NCBI RefSeq assembly: GCF_017695965.1
Contig: NZ_JAAORM010000005.1
Span: forward strand, 542,024-606,023
DNA length: 64,000 nt
Direction of reading: 5' to 3'
DNA from: Prochlorococcus marinus CUG1416
GTDB lineage: Bacteria; Cyanobacteriota; Cyanobacteriia; PCC-6307; Cyanobiaceae
Shown: one piece after another, positions 17,969 through 27,355 of the stretch
Layout of the letters: every line of letters begins with the position of its first letter
Numbering within the stretch: the first letter of the stretch is position 1
Translations under genes and position numbers: made by a program
The notes under the pieces: generated by a model
What the model saw: only the letters and a program-made list of their open reading frames with translations
Told to the model about the DNA's origin: nothing
Database searches by the model: none

Positions 17969-19297
17969 GTGAGGCAAAAAGAATTGTTAAAAGAAGAGAT
18001 AATACGTCAATTAGAATTACACCCAAGCAGATTAGATAAAGAAAAAATCATCTGCGAATCAATGGATAAAGGCCTCGATGATTTTTTTGAAGGCATCCGT
18101 ATGGCACTTGATCCATTGGTAACTTTTGGTGTAAAAATTATTCCTGAGAAAGAGAATGAAAAAAGTCAAAATTTTTTATGGACAGATTTTAAAGAATTAG
18201 CCAATAAGCTTATTCAAAGAAAACTTACTGGTAACGCTGCTCGTGATGCAATTCTTACTGCTATGAAATCTTCAACAAAAGAAGAGTGGAATGGATTTTA
18301 TAGACGAGTTTTAATTAAAGATCTTAGATGTGGTGTGTCTGAAAAAACAATCAACAAGATAGCAAAGAAATTTCCTAAATATGCGATTCCTATTTTTTCT
18401 TGTCCATTAGCTCATGACAGTGCAAATCATGAAAAAAAAATGATAGGAAAAAAGCAAATTGAAATCAAATTAGATGGTGTTCGCGTCTTAACTATTATTA
18501 GACAAAATAAAGTAGAAATGTTTTCTCGTAATGGGAAACAATTCCATAATTTTGGTCATATTATCTCAGAAATAGAAAACGTATTAAAAGAAGATCCTGC
18601 ACCTTATGACTTAGTCCTAGATGGTGAAGTAATGAGCGCTAACTTTCAGGATTTAATGAAACAGGTACATAGAAAAGATGGCAAACAAACCAAAGATGCA
18701 GTTCTCCACCTATTTGACTTATGTCCCCTTGAAAACTTCCAAAAAGGGAGATGGAATACTAGTCAAACAACCAGAAGTTTATTAGTAAAAGAATGGGTAG
18801 CAAAACATTCTGCGCTTCTAAAACATATACAAACACTTGAATGGGAAAATGTAGATCTTGACACCATTCAGGGGCAGAAAAGATTTATAGAGCTGAATAA
18901 ATCTGCTGTGGAGGGTGGATATGAAGGAGTAATGATTAAAGATCCTGATGCTATGTATGAATGTAAAAGAACACACAGTTGGTTAAAAGCAAAACCTTTC
19001 ATTGAAGTCACTTTAAAAGTTGTATCGGTTGAGGAAGGCACAGGTCGTAATAAAGGTAGACTGGGAGCAATACTGGTTGAGGGGGAAGATGATGGGTATG
19101 AATACAGTCTCAGTTGCGGTAGTGGTTTTAGTGATATCCAACGTGAAGAATATTGGTCAAAACGTAATCATCTCATTGGGCAACTTGTAGAAATCAGAGC
19201 TGATGCTAAAACCAAATCCAAGGATGCGGTGGCTTTTAGTCTTAGGTTTCCTAGATTCAAATGCTTTAGAGGATTTAAGGCTGGAGAAAAAGTTTAA
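17969..19297 (+). CDS. ATP-dependent DNA ligase, phage-like
   Basis: The 442-residue protein carries the nucleotidyltransferase motifs in order: motif I KLDG with the adenylated Lys167, motif III MFSRNGK near residue 184, the LVLDGEV strand near 215, motif IV YEGVMIKDP near 317 and motif V WLKAKP near 335. An OB-fold follows (VSVEEGTGRNKGRLGAILVE and beyond). The N-terminal LTGNAARDAILTAM stretch recalls T4-type phage ligases. Cyanobacteria replicate with NAD-dependent LigA, so this is an accessory ligase, perhaps for repair, and may be of viral origin. Arginine CGT codons occur at least seven times, while the neighbours use mostly AGA. Start GTG 17969; an unlikely alternative is further in. 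Confidence 0.9.
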   Translation: MRQKELLKEEIIRQLELHPSRLDKEKIICESMDKGLDDFFEGIRMALDPLVTFGVKIIPEKENEKSQNFLWTDFKELANKLIQRKLTGNAARDAILTAMKSSTKEEWNGFYRRVLIKDLRCGVSEKTINKIAKKFPKYAIPIFSCPLAHDSANHEKKMIGKKQIEIKLDGVRVLTIIRQNKVEMFSRNGKQFHNFGHIISEIENVLKEDPAPYDLVLDGEVMSANFQDLMKQVHRKDGKQTKDAVLHLFDLCPLENFQKGRWNTSQTTRSLLVKEWVAKHSALLKHIQTLEWENVDLDTIQGQKRFIELNKSAVEGGYEGVMIKDPDAMYECKRTHSWLKAKPFIEVTLKVVSVEEGTGRNKGRLGAILVEGEDDGYEYSLSCGSGFSDIQREEYWSKRNHLIGQLVEIRADAKTKSKDAVAFSLRFPRFKCFRGFKAGEKV

Positions 19298-19411
19298 ATT
19301 TTAAAAAAATATTCAAGAAAGTAGTCAATGCAAAATGTGGTTTTTAATTAAAAAAACTTAAAATCTTACCTATAAAATATAAGAATAATTATTAGGAATT
19401 TTGTGAGACTT

Positions 19412-19564
19412 ATGACAAAGAAAATAGTTTTCAACTACATAAAAACACCCTGTGGACAAGCAAAATATATCGAATTAGAAGCCAACAAAAGTTGGCTAGG
19501 TAAATTTAGGCTTTTGTGGTTTGTCTTGATTGCATCTATTAGAGATTTGAATATTAAAAATTAA
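19412..19564 (+). CDS. Small unknown protein, 50 residues
   Basis: In the 271-base gap between the ligase and the TVP38-like gene there is an ATG-started frame of 50 codons ending at TAA 19562-19564. An in-frame GTG lies three codons upstream at 19403. The protein reads MTKKIVFNYIKTPCGQAKYI and goes on to SWLGKFRLLWFVLIAS, a short hydrophobic stretch near the end. The region upstream (19298-19402) is AT-rich with no gene. It may be a genuine micro-protein of this lineage; nothing in it allows a function to be proposed. The gap would otherwise be unexplained. Confidence 0.5.
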   Translation: MTKKIVFNYIKTPCGQAKYIELEANKSWLGKFRLLWFVLIASIRDLNIKN

Positions 19565-19568
19565 ATTC

Positions 19569-20165
19569 TTAGGAGTTTTCAAAATATTCTCTAGAATATT
19601 TAGCTAAGAAATATACCACTAAAAACGTTGAAACAAATCCAATGGTAGTAATATATAAATTATTTGGTGATTGCACATTTTTTAACTCCTGGAGACTTTT
19701 TGCCAAACTACCTATTGAGCAATAAAGAAAAGTTCCTGGAATTATTCCAAGAAGGCCAATAGCAAAATCTCTAAATTTAACATTATTCAAACCATAAAAA
19801 TAATTAAGAATACTGAAAGGAAATATCGGCGATAATCTCGCTAAAACAATTAATTTAAGTCCACCTTTTTCTACTACTTTCTCCATAACACTTAATTTTG
19901 GATAACGGCTCAAAAGGTTTTTTAGCTTTTTTGCAAAAAAACTTTTTGATACGAAAAATGCAACTGATGCACCTATGGAAGCCGAAATGAAAACGATAAT
20001 TGAACCTAAAAATGAGCCATATAAAAAACCTGATAATAGAGATAACCAAGAAGCTGGAAGTATAAATAAAACAATTAAAATATAAATGCAAACAAAAGAA
20101 AAAACGCCAATTCCAGTATTAAAAAAAAAAGACAAATTATAAATATTTTCTAGGAATATATGCAT
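19569..20165 (-). CDS. TVP38/TMEM64 (DedA-related) membrane protein
   Basis: The protein (198 residues from ATG 20165) is strongly hydrophobic with about five membrane segments. The family hallmarks are FILPASWLSLLSGFLYGSFL, the SASIGASVAFFVSK segment and LIVLARLSPIFPFSILNYFY, followed by GIIPGTFLYCSIGSL; the RxxPxxP-like motif is typical of this SNARE-associated/VTT domain. Members are thought to act in lipid scrambling or membrane homeostasis. A TTG at 20171 overlaps the valS stop (TTGA), so translational coupling from valS is possible. The exact function in this organism is unknown. Confidence 0.88.
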   Translation of the reverse strand: MHIFLENIYNLSFFFNTGIGVFSFVCIYILIVLFILPASWLSLLSGFLYGSFLGSIIVFISASIGASVAFFVSKSFFAKKLKNLLSRYPKLSVMEKVVEKGGLKLIVLARLSPIFPFSILNYFYGLNNVKFRDFAIGLLGIIPGTFLYCSIGSLAKSLQELKNVQSPNNLYITTIGFVSTFLVVYFLAKYSREYFENS

Positions 20166-20167
20166 TC

Positions 20168-22924
20168 TCAATTCAAAAGTTCGAGTTTTTTTGTAATGCT
20201 CGCCATTTGTACAGAACCCTCGTTTAATTTAAATCTACATTCATCAACAATATCTTTTGGAGCCTTATCAACGAAATTTTTATTAGATAATCTCTTATTT
20301 AAATTATCTACTTCAATAGTCACCTTTTTAAAATCCTTGGTTAACCTTTCCTTTAATGCATCTATATTTACAAAATCATGAAAAGGTAAGTAAACCTCTA
20401 AATCACTAATTATCCCAGAAAAAGATTTAGCAAACTCTTTTTTATCAACAGCATTAGTTTTAAAAATAAATACTTCAGAAGATTTAGTTAGGGTTTGAAT
20501 ATCATCAACCAAAATTTTTAAAAAATCAATCAATTCATCATTATCTGAAATTAAGTAAACAGGAACTTTTTCTGATGGCTTGAGGCCTAATTCAGCTCTT
20601 AAATTTCTAATCAATCTAATAATTTCAAAGAGTTGCTGAAAGGAATTATCAAGCTTATTATCAACAAATTTATTTTCTTGGGTTGGCCATTTTTGGAGAG
20701 ATAATAATTCTTTATCTGGTTTGAGTTGCAGTACATGCCAAAGTTCTTCAGTAATGTGCGGCATAAAAGGATGAATCATCACCAAAATATCATTAAGCAC
20801 TTTTATTAAAACCTTTTCAGATATTTGTCTATTTTTATTCTGTTTATTATTAAACCTTTGTTTAGCAAATTCTACATACCAGTCACAAAAATCATTCCAT
20901 GTAAATTCATATAGTAGTTTCGCAGATTCCCCTAATTTATATTCTTTCAATAAACCAGCGACCTTTGTATTAACCTGATTCAATTTAGATAAAATCCACT
21001 TATCACATAACTCTAAAGAAGTTTCATCACTTTCATTAAGCGAATAATTATTTTTAGAAGTTTTATTAAGTAATACAAATTTAGTTGCATTCCATAATTT
21101 ATTCGCAAAATTTCTTGAAGCTTCAACAGTTGAAGATGTATCTTTTTTTCGATCAAAATCAAGCCGGATATCTTGTCCGGCGCCTGCAACTTCTCGAATT
21201 AAAGCAAATCGCAAAGCATCAGAACCGTATTTATCAATTAATAGTATTGGATCAATACCATTACCTGAACTTTTACTCATTTTTTTATTATTTTCATCTC
21301 GAACTAAACCATGAATATAAACATCCTTAAAAGGAATATTATTCGTGAAAGTATTTCCCATCATTGTCATTCTCGCCACCCAGAAGAAAATAATATCGAA
21401 ACCAGTAACAAGAACACTATTTGGATACCATTTTTTAAAATCCGGATCACTTGTATTTGGCCAGCCAAGGGTTGAGAAAGGCCATAAACCACTTGAGAAC
21501 CAAGTATCCAAAACATCTTTATCACGAACCAATTTAATATTTAATCCAAATTGTTTTTTAGCTTTGATTAAGGCATCCTCTTCATTTCTTGCAACTACAT
21601 ATGGGGTATTTTGTTCTATTGAGTCTTGAGAGCCATCTAAAACATACCATGCTGGTATTTGGTGCCCCCACCATAATTGCCTACTGATACACCAATCATT
21701 AATATTCTCTAACCAATCCTTATAAACTTTCTCCCAGCGTGAGGGAATAAAGGATGGTTTTTTAGAATCAATTTCATTGAGACATCCTTGAGATATATCA
21801 TCCATTTTCAAAAACCATTGTGTTGACAATAAAGGTTCAATTGGCACCTTACCTCTATCAGAAAAAGGAACGGTATGTTTATAATCCTCGATCTTTGTCA
21901 AAAGGCCTAAGTTATCCAATTCTTTTATAATTTTCTTTCTAGCCTGATATCTATCTAAATTTTGAAATTCACCTGCATTAATATTTAAAGTTCCATCTTT
22001 ATTCATTACATTGATCTGTTTTAAATTATGCCTTTTTCCTATTGCAAAATCATTTGGGTCGTGAGCTGGAGTAACTTTGACACATCCAGTACCAAAATCT
22101 TTATCAACATGTGAATCAGCGATAATAGGTATTTCTCTATTAACTAAAGGGACTGTTACTTTGCCACCAATAAATTCTTTATATCTATCATCATCAGGAT
22201 TAACTGCAACAGCAGTATCACCCAAAAGAGTTTCTGGTCTTGTGGTTGCAACCTCTAAATATTTATCTAACTGTTCACCATTTTTAGAAAGTAAAGGGTA
22301 TTTAAAATGCCATAAATGACCATTTACTTCTTGCATTTCAACTTCAAGATCACTGACGGCAGATTGAGACTCAGGACACCAATTAACTAAATATTCACCT
22401 CTATAAATTAAATTCTTTTTATAAAGAATATTAAAAGCCTCAATAACTGCCTCATTTAATTTTTGATCGAGAGTAAATCTTTCTCTAGTCCAGTCAACTG
22501 AATACCCTATCCTCTTTAATTGAGAAACTATTCTGCCACCACTTTGTTCTTTCCAGTTCCATGCTCTTTTAAGAAATTCATCTCTTCCAATATCCTCACT
22601 TGTTTTGCCTTCACTTTTTAATTGTTTTTCGAGAATAGTTTGAACAGCTATTGAAGCATGATCAGTTCCTGGTAAACACAAAACATTCTTCCCTAAAAGC
22701 CTTTGAAAACGAACTACAACATCTATCAAAGCTGTATTAAATGCATGTCCCATATGCAAATATCCAGTTACATTTGGTGGCGGAATAACAATACAAAAAG
22801 GCTCGCCATCATCCTCAGGGTTAGGACTAAAGGCCTTTAAACTTTCCCATTTTTCTTGCCACTTTTTTTCTACTTCAAAAGGTGAATAATTCTCTAAAGA
22901 TAATTGATCATTCATCTCTGTCAT
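20168..22924 (-). CDS. valS: Valyl-tRNA synthetase
   Basis: ValRS charges tRNA-Val and edits misactivated threonine. The class I signatures are visible: the HIGH equivalent HMGH in PPNVTGYLHMGHAFNTALID and KMSKS in NKKMSKSSGNGIDP. The editing domain lies between (for example TTRPETLLGDTAVAVNPDD). The C-terminus has the anticodon-binding domain and a coiled-coil tail near KKVTIEVDNLNKRL. ATG 22924 gives 918 residues; a TTG two codons upstream and ATG 22915 are alternatives. A tRNA-Val(UAC) gene lies 0.5 kb upstream on the same strand, probably by chance. Confidence 0.98.
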   Translation of the reverse strand: MTEMNDQLSLENYSPFEVEKKWQEKWESLKAFSPNPEDDGEPFCIVIPPPNVTGYLHMGHAFNTALIDVVVRFQRLLGKNVLCLPGTDHASIAVQTILEKQLKSEGKTSEDIGRDEFLKRAWNWKEQSGGRIVSQLKRIGYSVDWTRERFTLDQKLNEAVIEAFNILYKKNLIYRGEYLVNWCPESQSAVSDLEVEMQEVNGHLWHFKYPLLSKNGEQLDKYLEVATTRPETLLGDTAVAVNPDDDRYKEFIGGKVTVPLVNREIPIIADSHVDKDFGTGCVKVTPAHDPNDFAIGKRHNLKQINVMNKDGTLNINAGEFQNLDRYQARKKIIKELDNLGLLTKIEDYKHTVPFSDRGKVPIEPLLSTQWFLKMDDISQGCLNEIDSKKPSFIPSRWEKVYKDWLENINDWCISRQLWWGHQIPAWYVLDGSQDSIEQNTPYVVARNEEDALIKAKKQFGLNIKLVRDKDVLDTWFSSGLWPFSTLGWPNTSDPDFKKWYPNSVLVTGFDIIFFWVARMTMMGNTFTNNIPFKDVYIHGLVRDENNKKMSKSSGNGIDPILLIDKYGSDALRFALIREVAGAGQDIRLDFDRKKDTSSTVEASRNFANKLWNATKFVLLNKTSKNNYSLNESDETSLELCDKWILSKLNQVNTKVAGLLKEYKLGESAKLLYEFTWNDFCDWYVEFAKQRFNNKQNKNRQISEKVLIKVLNDILVMIHPFMPHITEELWHVLQLKPDKELLSLQKWPTQENKFVDNKLDNSFQQLFEIIRLIRNLRAELGLKPSEKVPVYLISDNDELIDFLKILVDDIQTLTKSSEVFIFKTNAVDKKEFAKSFSGIISDLEVYLPFHDFVNIDALKERLTKDFKKVTIEVDNLNKRLSNKNFVDKAPKDIVDECRFKLNEGSVQMASITKKLELLN

Positions 22925-23021
22925 ATGCAAATTTTATTTCAAGAAACTTTTTTTTTATTTTATCTTGATAGCAGCCAATTAATGAAAATAATCTTAGTTT
23001 GCAAAAAAAGGCATATTAATT

Positions 23022-23363
23022 CTACAAAAGTTTGAAGCCAGAACCGCAGGAGCAACGTTTGGCATTTTTTGGTGTTGAAATAAGAAATCCACCACCGCCT
23101 AAATCACCGTAATAATCTAATTTTAAATCTTTAAGTAAATTAAACTTTTTTACATCCGCATATAAAGTGACTCCTTCTGTTCTTGAGATAGGGGTTCCAT
23201 TACATGTGCCTGGCCTTAATTTAATATGCATCCACCCTTCGGAACAATTTTTATCCTCAACCAAATCAATTGACATTTCGCCAGGAGAACCTCCAAAAGA
23301 AGCTTGCCTAGTTAGTTCTGAAGCAGCGCTTTGACTGATTGAAAGATTGACGACCTCAGTCAT
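23022..23363 (-). CDS. A-type iron-sulfur carrier (HesB/IscA family)
   Basis: A-type proteins hold and deliver Fe-S clusters to apo-proteins. The 113-residue protein from ATG 23363 (MTEVVNLSISQSAASELTRQ) has the typical helix start, a cysteine in RPGTCNGTPISR that is plausible as the first ligand, a GDLGGGGFLIS loop and the C-terminal CSCGSGF motif with two ligand cysteines. The frame continues 15 codons upstream into the 3' side of the tRNA gene, but ATG 23363 gives the normal N-terminus. It is followed by valS after 97 bases. Whether it corresponds to IscA, SufA or a separate cyanobacterial HesB branch is not settled by eye. Confidence 0.87.
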   Translation of the reverse strand: MTEVVNLSISQSAASELTRQASFGGSPGEMSIDLVEDKNCSEGWMHIKLRPGTCNGTPISRTEGVTLYADVKKFNLLKDLKLDYYGDLGGGGFLISTPKNAKRCSCGSGFKLL

Positions 23364-23378
23364 TAGAAAAATAATAAA

Positions 23379-23450
<72 letters not shown>

Positions 23451-23548
23451 TTATAATAATCTATTCTAATAGATGAAGTTGAAATATTTATACTAAGTAT
23501 TTAAATATTTCATGATTGAGGCAAAATTAAATTAATAAAATATATCCT

Positions 23549-24394
23549 ATGTCATCAAACGATAGATATAACTTGCAAAAAAATTCCTATTTAGAGACTA
23601 TAGAGAATTTTAAAATTTTAATATCGAATGTCAAATCATTAAAAGATAAAAATTGGGGATGCCCTTGGCAGAAAGTACAGTCTCATAAATCGTTGATCCC
23701 ATTTTTACATGAAGAAAGTAGTGAATTTATAGACGCGATATATGAAAAAACGGCTGATAACATATGTGAAGAGTTAGGAGATCTTTTATTACAAATAATG
23801 CTTCATGCTGAAATCGGTTACGAAAAGAAAGAATTTGAACTAAATGATGTTATAAAAAATCTAAACAAGAAAATTATTAATAGACATCCATATATTTTCA
23901 AAAAAAAAGAAAAAGTATCCATAGAAAAATCGCAACAGATTTGGGAAAATATTAAAAATTCAGAAAAAGAAGCACCTCATATGGAATCTTCAATTAGTAA
24001 AAATTTAAATTTGAAAATCAAAAATTTACCGCCAACGGTTGGAACAAATAAAATCACTAAAGTTGTCAAAGAATATGGTTTTAAATGGGAGAGTACCGAT
24101 CAGATTTTTGAAAAGTTAGAAGAAGAGATTAATGAATTAAAGGAAGCAATTAAAAGTAATAATGATTCAGACATAAATAATGAATTTGGGGATATTTATT
24201 TTACTCTTCTGAATCTCTCAAACTTTTTAGAAATAAATCCTGAATCAGCTCTTCAAAAAACTAATAAAAAATTTTTAGACAGATTTTCAATCATTGAACA
24301 TCATGCAGGAGATAATATTAAAAAACAAACTCCTAAAGATTTTCAACGACTTTGGCAAATAGCCAAGCAGCAACTTATGAGAAAAAATTCTTAA
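23549..24394 (+). CDS. mazG: Nucleoside triphosphate pyrophosphohydrolase MazG
   Basis: MazG hydrolyses NTPs and dNTPs to NMPs and pyrophosphate. Bacterial MazG has been linked to removal of abnormal nucleotides and to ppGpp turnover. The 281-residue protein has the full two-domain form. The N-terminal copy has CPWQKVQSHKSLIPFLHEES and the metal-binding EELGDLLLQIMLHAEI. The C-terminal copy has KYGF-type sequence EYGFKWESTDQIFEKLEEEI and NEFGDIYFTLLNLSNFL. This is the host-type length, not the shorter cyanophage MazG. It ends 8 bases before the speE start at 24403. Confidence 0.95.
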   Translation: MSSNDRYNLQKNSYLETIENFKILISNVKSLKDKNWGCPWQKVQSHKSLIPFLHEESSEFIDAIYEKTADNICEELGDLLLQIMLHAEIGYEKKEFELNDVIKNLNKKIINRHPYIFKKKEKVSIEKSQQIWENIKNSEKEAPHMESSISKNLNLKIKNLPPTVGTNKITKVVKEYGFKWESTDQIFEKLEEEINELKEAIKSNNDSDINNEFGDIYFTLLNLSNFLEINPESALQKTNKKFLDRFSIIEHHAGDNIKKQTPKDFQRLWQIAKQQLMRKNS

Positions 24395-24402
24395 CAAGAA
24401 AA

Positions 24403-25254
24403 ATGTCCTCTATAAATCAATGGATTGATGAATATCATAAAGGCTCAAGATTCGGCCTAAATGGAGAAATTTTAATTAAAAAAACCTCAAAGTATCAAGA
24501 AATTATTGTTGTTGAAAATGAATATTATGGTAAAGCTTTAATGCTAGACGGTTGTTGGATGACATCATTAAAAGACGAGAAATATTATCATGAATGTCTT
24601 GTGCATCCAGCATTAAGTAGCATGGACGAAAAATCTAATGTACTAATTATTGGTGGAGGCGACGGTGGTACAGCAAGAGAATGCCTAAAATACTCTCAAA
24701 TATCAAATATTGATCTGGTAGAGATTGATGAGGAGGTAATCAAAATATCTAAACAATTTTTAAAAGAAATTGGAGGCGAAGCATGGAATGACAAGAGATT
24801 AAAGATACATATTGATGATGGTGTTAAATGGGTAAAAAATACAAGAGATAAATTTTACGACGTTATATTTATAGATTGTTCAGATCCCTCAGAATTTTCA
24901 AATTTATTATTTTCAGATTCGTTTTATAGTGATTGCAAAAGACTTCTTACAAAAAAAGGTATCTTAGCAACGCAAAGTGAATCCCCTGAATCCTTCAAAA
25001 ATATTCACATAAGTATTTTGAAAAGCCTGAAAAAAATATTTAGAGTCTCTGAAACTATGTATTCTTTTGTACCTATATATCCAAGCGGTATTTGGAGTTG
25101 GACATTCGCTTCCGAAGACGTTATAAATTTATCAAAGCAAAATTGTAATGAAGCACTGAGAATAGAGAAAGGTTGTGAAATTTGGAATTTAAATTTTCAA
25201 AATGCAGCATTCAAAATGATGCCAAATAAAATTGTAAAAGAACTCAATTCATAG
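24403..25254 (+). CDS. speE: Spermidine synthase (polyamine aminopropyltransferase)
   Basis: SpeE transfers the aminopropyl group from decarboxylated S-adenosylmethionine to putrescine. From ATG 24403 the protein has 283 residues: an N-terminal strand tetramerisation part (QWIDEYHKGSRFGLNGEILI), the SAM-binding GGGDGGT at 84-90, DLVEIDEEV near 105 and the active-site strand VIFIDCSDPSEF. An upstream in-frame start overlaps mazG and would add 17 non-family residues, so I rejected it. speB begins 2 bases after the stop, forming a polyamine pair. Confidence 0.96.
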   Translation: MSSINQWIDEYHKGSRFGLNGEILIKKTSKYQEIIVVENEYYGKALMLDGCWMTSLKDEKYYHECLVHPALSSMDEKSNVLIIGGGDGGTARECLKYSQISNIDLVEIDEEVIKISKQFLKEIGGEAWNDKRLKIHIDDGVKWVKNTRDKFYDVIFIDCSDPSEFSNLLFSDSFYSDCKRLLTKKGILATQSESPESFKNIHISILKSLKKIFRVSETMYSFVPIYPSGIWSWTFASEDVINLSKQNCNEALRIEKGCEIWNLNFQNAAFKMMPNKIVKELNS

Positions 25255-25255
25255 A

Positions 25256-26137
25256 ATGATAAACAATTTATTTGATAACGAAAATGCGATTTTTATGGGA
25301 GCAAAAAGAAGGCCTGATAATTGCTCAATTGGTATATTTGGAGTCAATTATGATGGAACATGTTCGTTTAAACCAGGAGCTAGATTTGGTCCAGAGGCGA
25401 TAAGACAAGTCAGTTCTTGTTTAGAAACATATTGTCCAAAACTAGATAAAGACTTAGAGGATATTATGTATGTTGATTTTGGGTCAATAATAATTGATAA
25501 AAATGACTCACTATCCGTTATTGAATCGGTCAAATCAGCAACAAATTTTTTAATTAATAAACAACTTAGTCCTATTATGCTTGGAGGCGAACACTCTATT
25601 ACCAGAGGTGCTATTGAAGCATTAGTAAAAAAATATCCAGATTTGATATTAGTTCAACTTGATGCTCATGCAGATTTAAGAGAATCATATATAGGAAATA
25701 AACATAGTCATGCTTGTGCCATGCAAAGATGCTTAGATGTGCTACCTGAAAAGAAAATTTTGCAAGTAGGAATAAGAAGTGGAACGAAAGAAGAATTTCA
25801 AATAATGGATAATAACAATCAATTAGTTAACTTTTTTCCAGGCGGAAATGCACAAGAGTTAAAGCAAGCTCTACTACCATATTCTAATTCTCCAATTTAT
25901 TTAACTATAGATTTAGATTGGTTTGATCCCAGTTTATTAGCAGGGACGGGGACTCCAGAACCGGGAGGATTTTTTTGGAATGATTTTGAAGAAATCCTGA
26001 AAACTTTACAAGACTTTAGAATTGTGGCTTCAGATATTGTGGAATTATCTCCAGAAATTGATAAAAGCGGAGTTAGTAGCATAGTTGCAGCCAAAGTACT
26101 TAGAAGCTTAATTTTGTCATTAGAAAATATGCAATAA
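25256..26137 (+). CDS. speB: Agmatinase/arginase family ureohydrolase
   Basis: The enzyme would hydrolyse agmatine to putrescine and urea, feeding the SpeE reaction. The 293-residue protein has all manganese-site motifs of ureohydrolases: GGEHSITRG near residue 107, QLDAHADLRE near 130, SHACAMQR near 149 and LTIDLDWFDPSLLAGTGTPE near 220. Agmatinase is favoured over arginase by the adjacent speE, though the sequence alone cannot exclude arginase or another guanidino substrate such as guanidinobutyrate. Urea released here could be used by urease elsewhere. The gap to gcvT is 50 bases. Confidence 0.88.
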   Translation: MINNLFDNENAIFMGAKRRPDNCSIGIFGVNYDGTCSFKPGARFGPEAIRQVSSCLETYCPKLDKDLEDIMYVDFGSIIIDKNDSLSVIESVKSATNFLINKQLSPIMLGGEHSITRGAIEALVKKYPDLILVQLDAHADLRESYIGNKHSHACAMQRCLDVLPEKKILQVGIRSGTKEEFQIMDNNNQLVNFFPGGNAQELKQALLPYSNSPIYLTIDLDWFDPSLLAGTGTPEPGGFFWNDFEEILKTLQDFRIVASDIVELSPEIDKSGVSSIVAAKVLRSLILSLENMQ

Positions 26138-26187
26138 AAAATTTCTAAACTAAAGTGTAAAAATACTAAATACAAACTAAATGTTTC

Positions 26188-27300
26188 ATGGATTTGCTTA
26201 AAAGTCCTCTGTATTCAAAATATGTTCAATCCAATGCAAAATTAGTAGATTTTGCAGGTTGGGAAATGCCCATATCATTTTCAGGATTAATCAAAGAGCA
26301 TGAATCAGTTAGGTCTTCAGCAGGATTGTTTGATATTTCTCACATGGGTGTAATCTCTATTAAGGGAATCAATCCAAAGGATTATATTCAGAAATTTTTT
26401 CCTACTAATTTATACTCCTTTTCTGAAGGTCAGGGGCTTTATACAGTTATGCTCAATGATAAAGGGGGGATAATAGATGACTTAATAATTTATGACCTTG
26501 GTATACAAGAAAATGACATATCAGAATTATTGTTAATAGTTAATGCAAGTAGATATGAAGAAGATTTTCAGTGGATACAAAATAATCTAAATAAACATGA
26601 AATTTCGATAAGAAACTTTAAAAAAGACAAAGTACTTTTAGCACTACAGGGGAAAAACTCATTCGATTTATTTGAAGAATGGATTGAATCTTCGATCTCA
26701 CATATCCCTAACTTTGGATGCGAATATAAAATTTATGAACATATTTCACCTACAGAAAAAATCTTCGTTTCGAAAACAGGATATACAGGGGAAAATGGCT
26801 TAGAAATACTTTTATCTAAAAAAGCAGCAATTAATTTATGGGATTTCTTAATTTACAAAGATGTTTCGCCTTGTGGTTTAGGAGCTAGAGATACTCTGAG
26901 ACTTGAAGCAGGCATGCATCTTTATGGTCAAGACATCAATGAAGAAACTTCTCCATATGAAGCAGGGTTAGGCTGGCTAGTACATTTAGAAAATAATCAC
27001 GAATTCTTTGGAAGAAGATTTCTTGAAGAGCAGTCAAGATTAGGTATTCAAAAAAAGTTAGTTGGTCTCTCTATAGAAGGTAAAGCAATAGGAAGAAAAG
27101 GTTGCATAGTACTTAAAGGTGAAGAAAATATTGGAACTATCACTAGCGGCAGTTGGTCTCCAACAAAACAACAAGCTATAGCTTTTGCATACATCAATAC
27201 TTCGCATGCCTTAATAAATAATGAAGTTCAAATATTAATAAGAGGCAAAAAATTCAAAGGAGTTATAACAAAAAGAGCGTTTTATAAAAAGAATTATTAA
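26188..27300 (+). CDS. gcvT: Aminomethyltransferase, T protein of glycine cleavage
   Basis: The T protein releases ammonia from aminomethyl-GcvH and forms methylene-tetrahydrofolate. The 370-residue protein shows [20 protein letters not shown] near residue 19, [18 protein letters not shown] near 97, [15 protein letters not shown] near 195 and [20 protein letters not shown] near 229, all diagnostic. It is unlinked to gcvH-gcvP, which lie 18 kb away on the other strand. The start ATG 26188 is chosen; ATG 26181 is out of frame. No glycine-riboswitch-like leader fits in the 50-base upstream gap. Confidence 0.97.
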   Translation: MDLLKSPLYSKYVQSNAKLVDFAGWEMPISFSGLIKEHESVRSSAGLFDISHMGVISIKGINPKDYIQKFFPTNLYSFSEGQGLYTVMLNDKGGIIDDLIIYDLGIQENDISELLLIVNASRYEEDFQWIQNNLNKHEISIRNFKKDKVLLALQGKNSFDLFEEWIESSISHIPNFGCEYKIYEHISPTEKIFVSKTGYTGENGLEILLSKKAAINLWDFLIYKDVSPCGLGARDTLRLEAGMHLYGQDINEETSPYEAGLGWLVHLENNHEFFGRRFLEEQSRLGIQKKLVGLSIEGKAIGRKGCIVLKGEENIGTITSGSWSPTKQQAIAFAYINTSHALINNEVQILIRGKKFKGVITKRAFYKKNY

Positions 27301-27355
27301 CTAAATTTACCCTTAAAGAATTATTATAAGTTATTGATAAATAAACCATACTTAG

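Noticed and set aside
26138..26187. Glycine riboswitch upstream of gcvT
   Set aside because: The 50-base gap is too short for the aptamer, and the 45-base gap before gcvP also lacks its conserved core.
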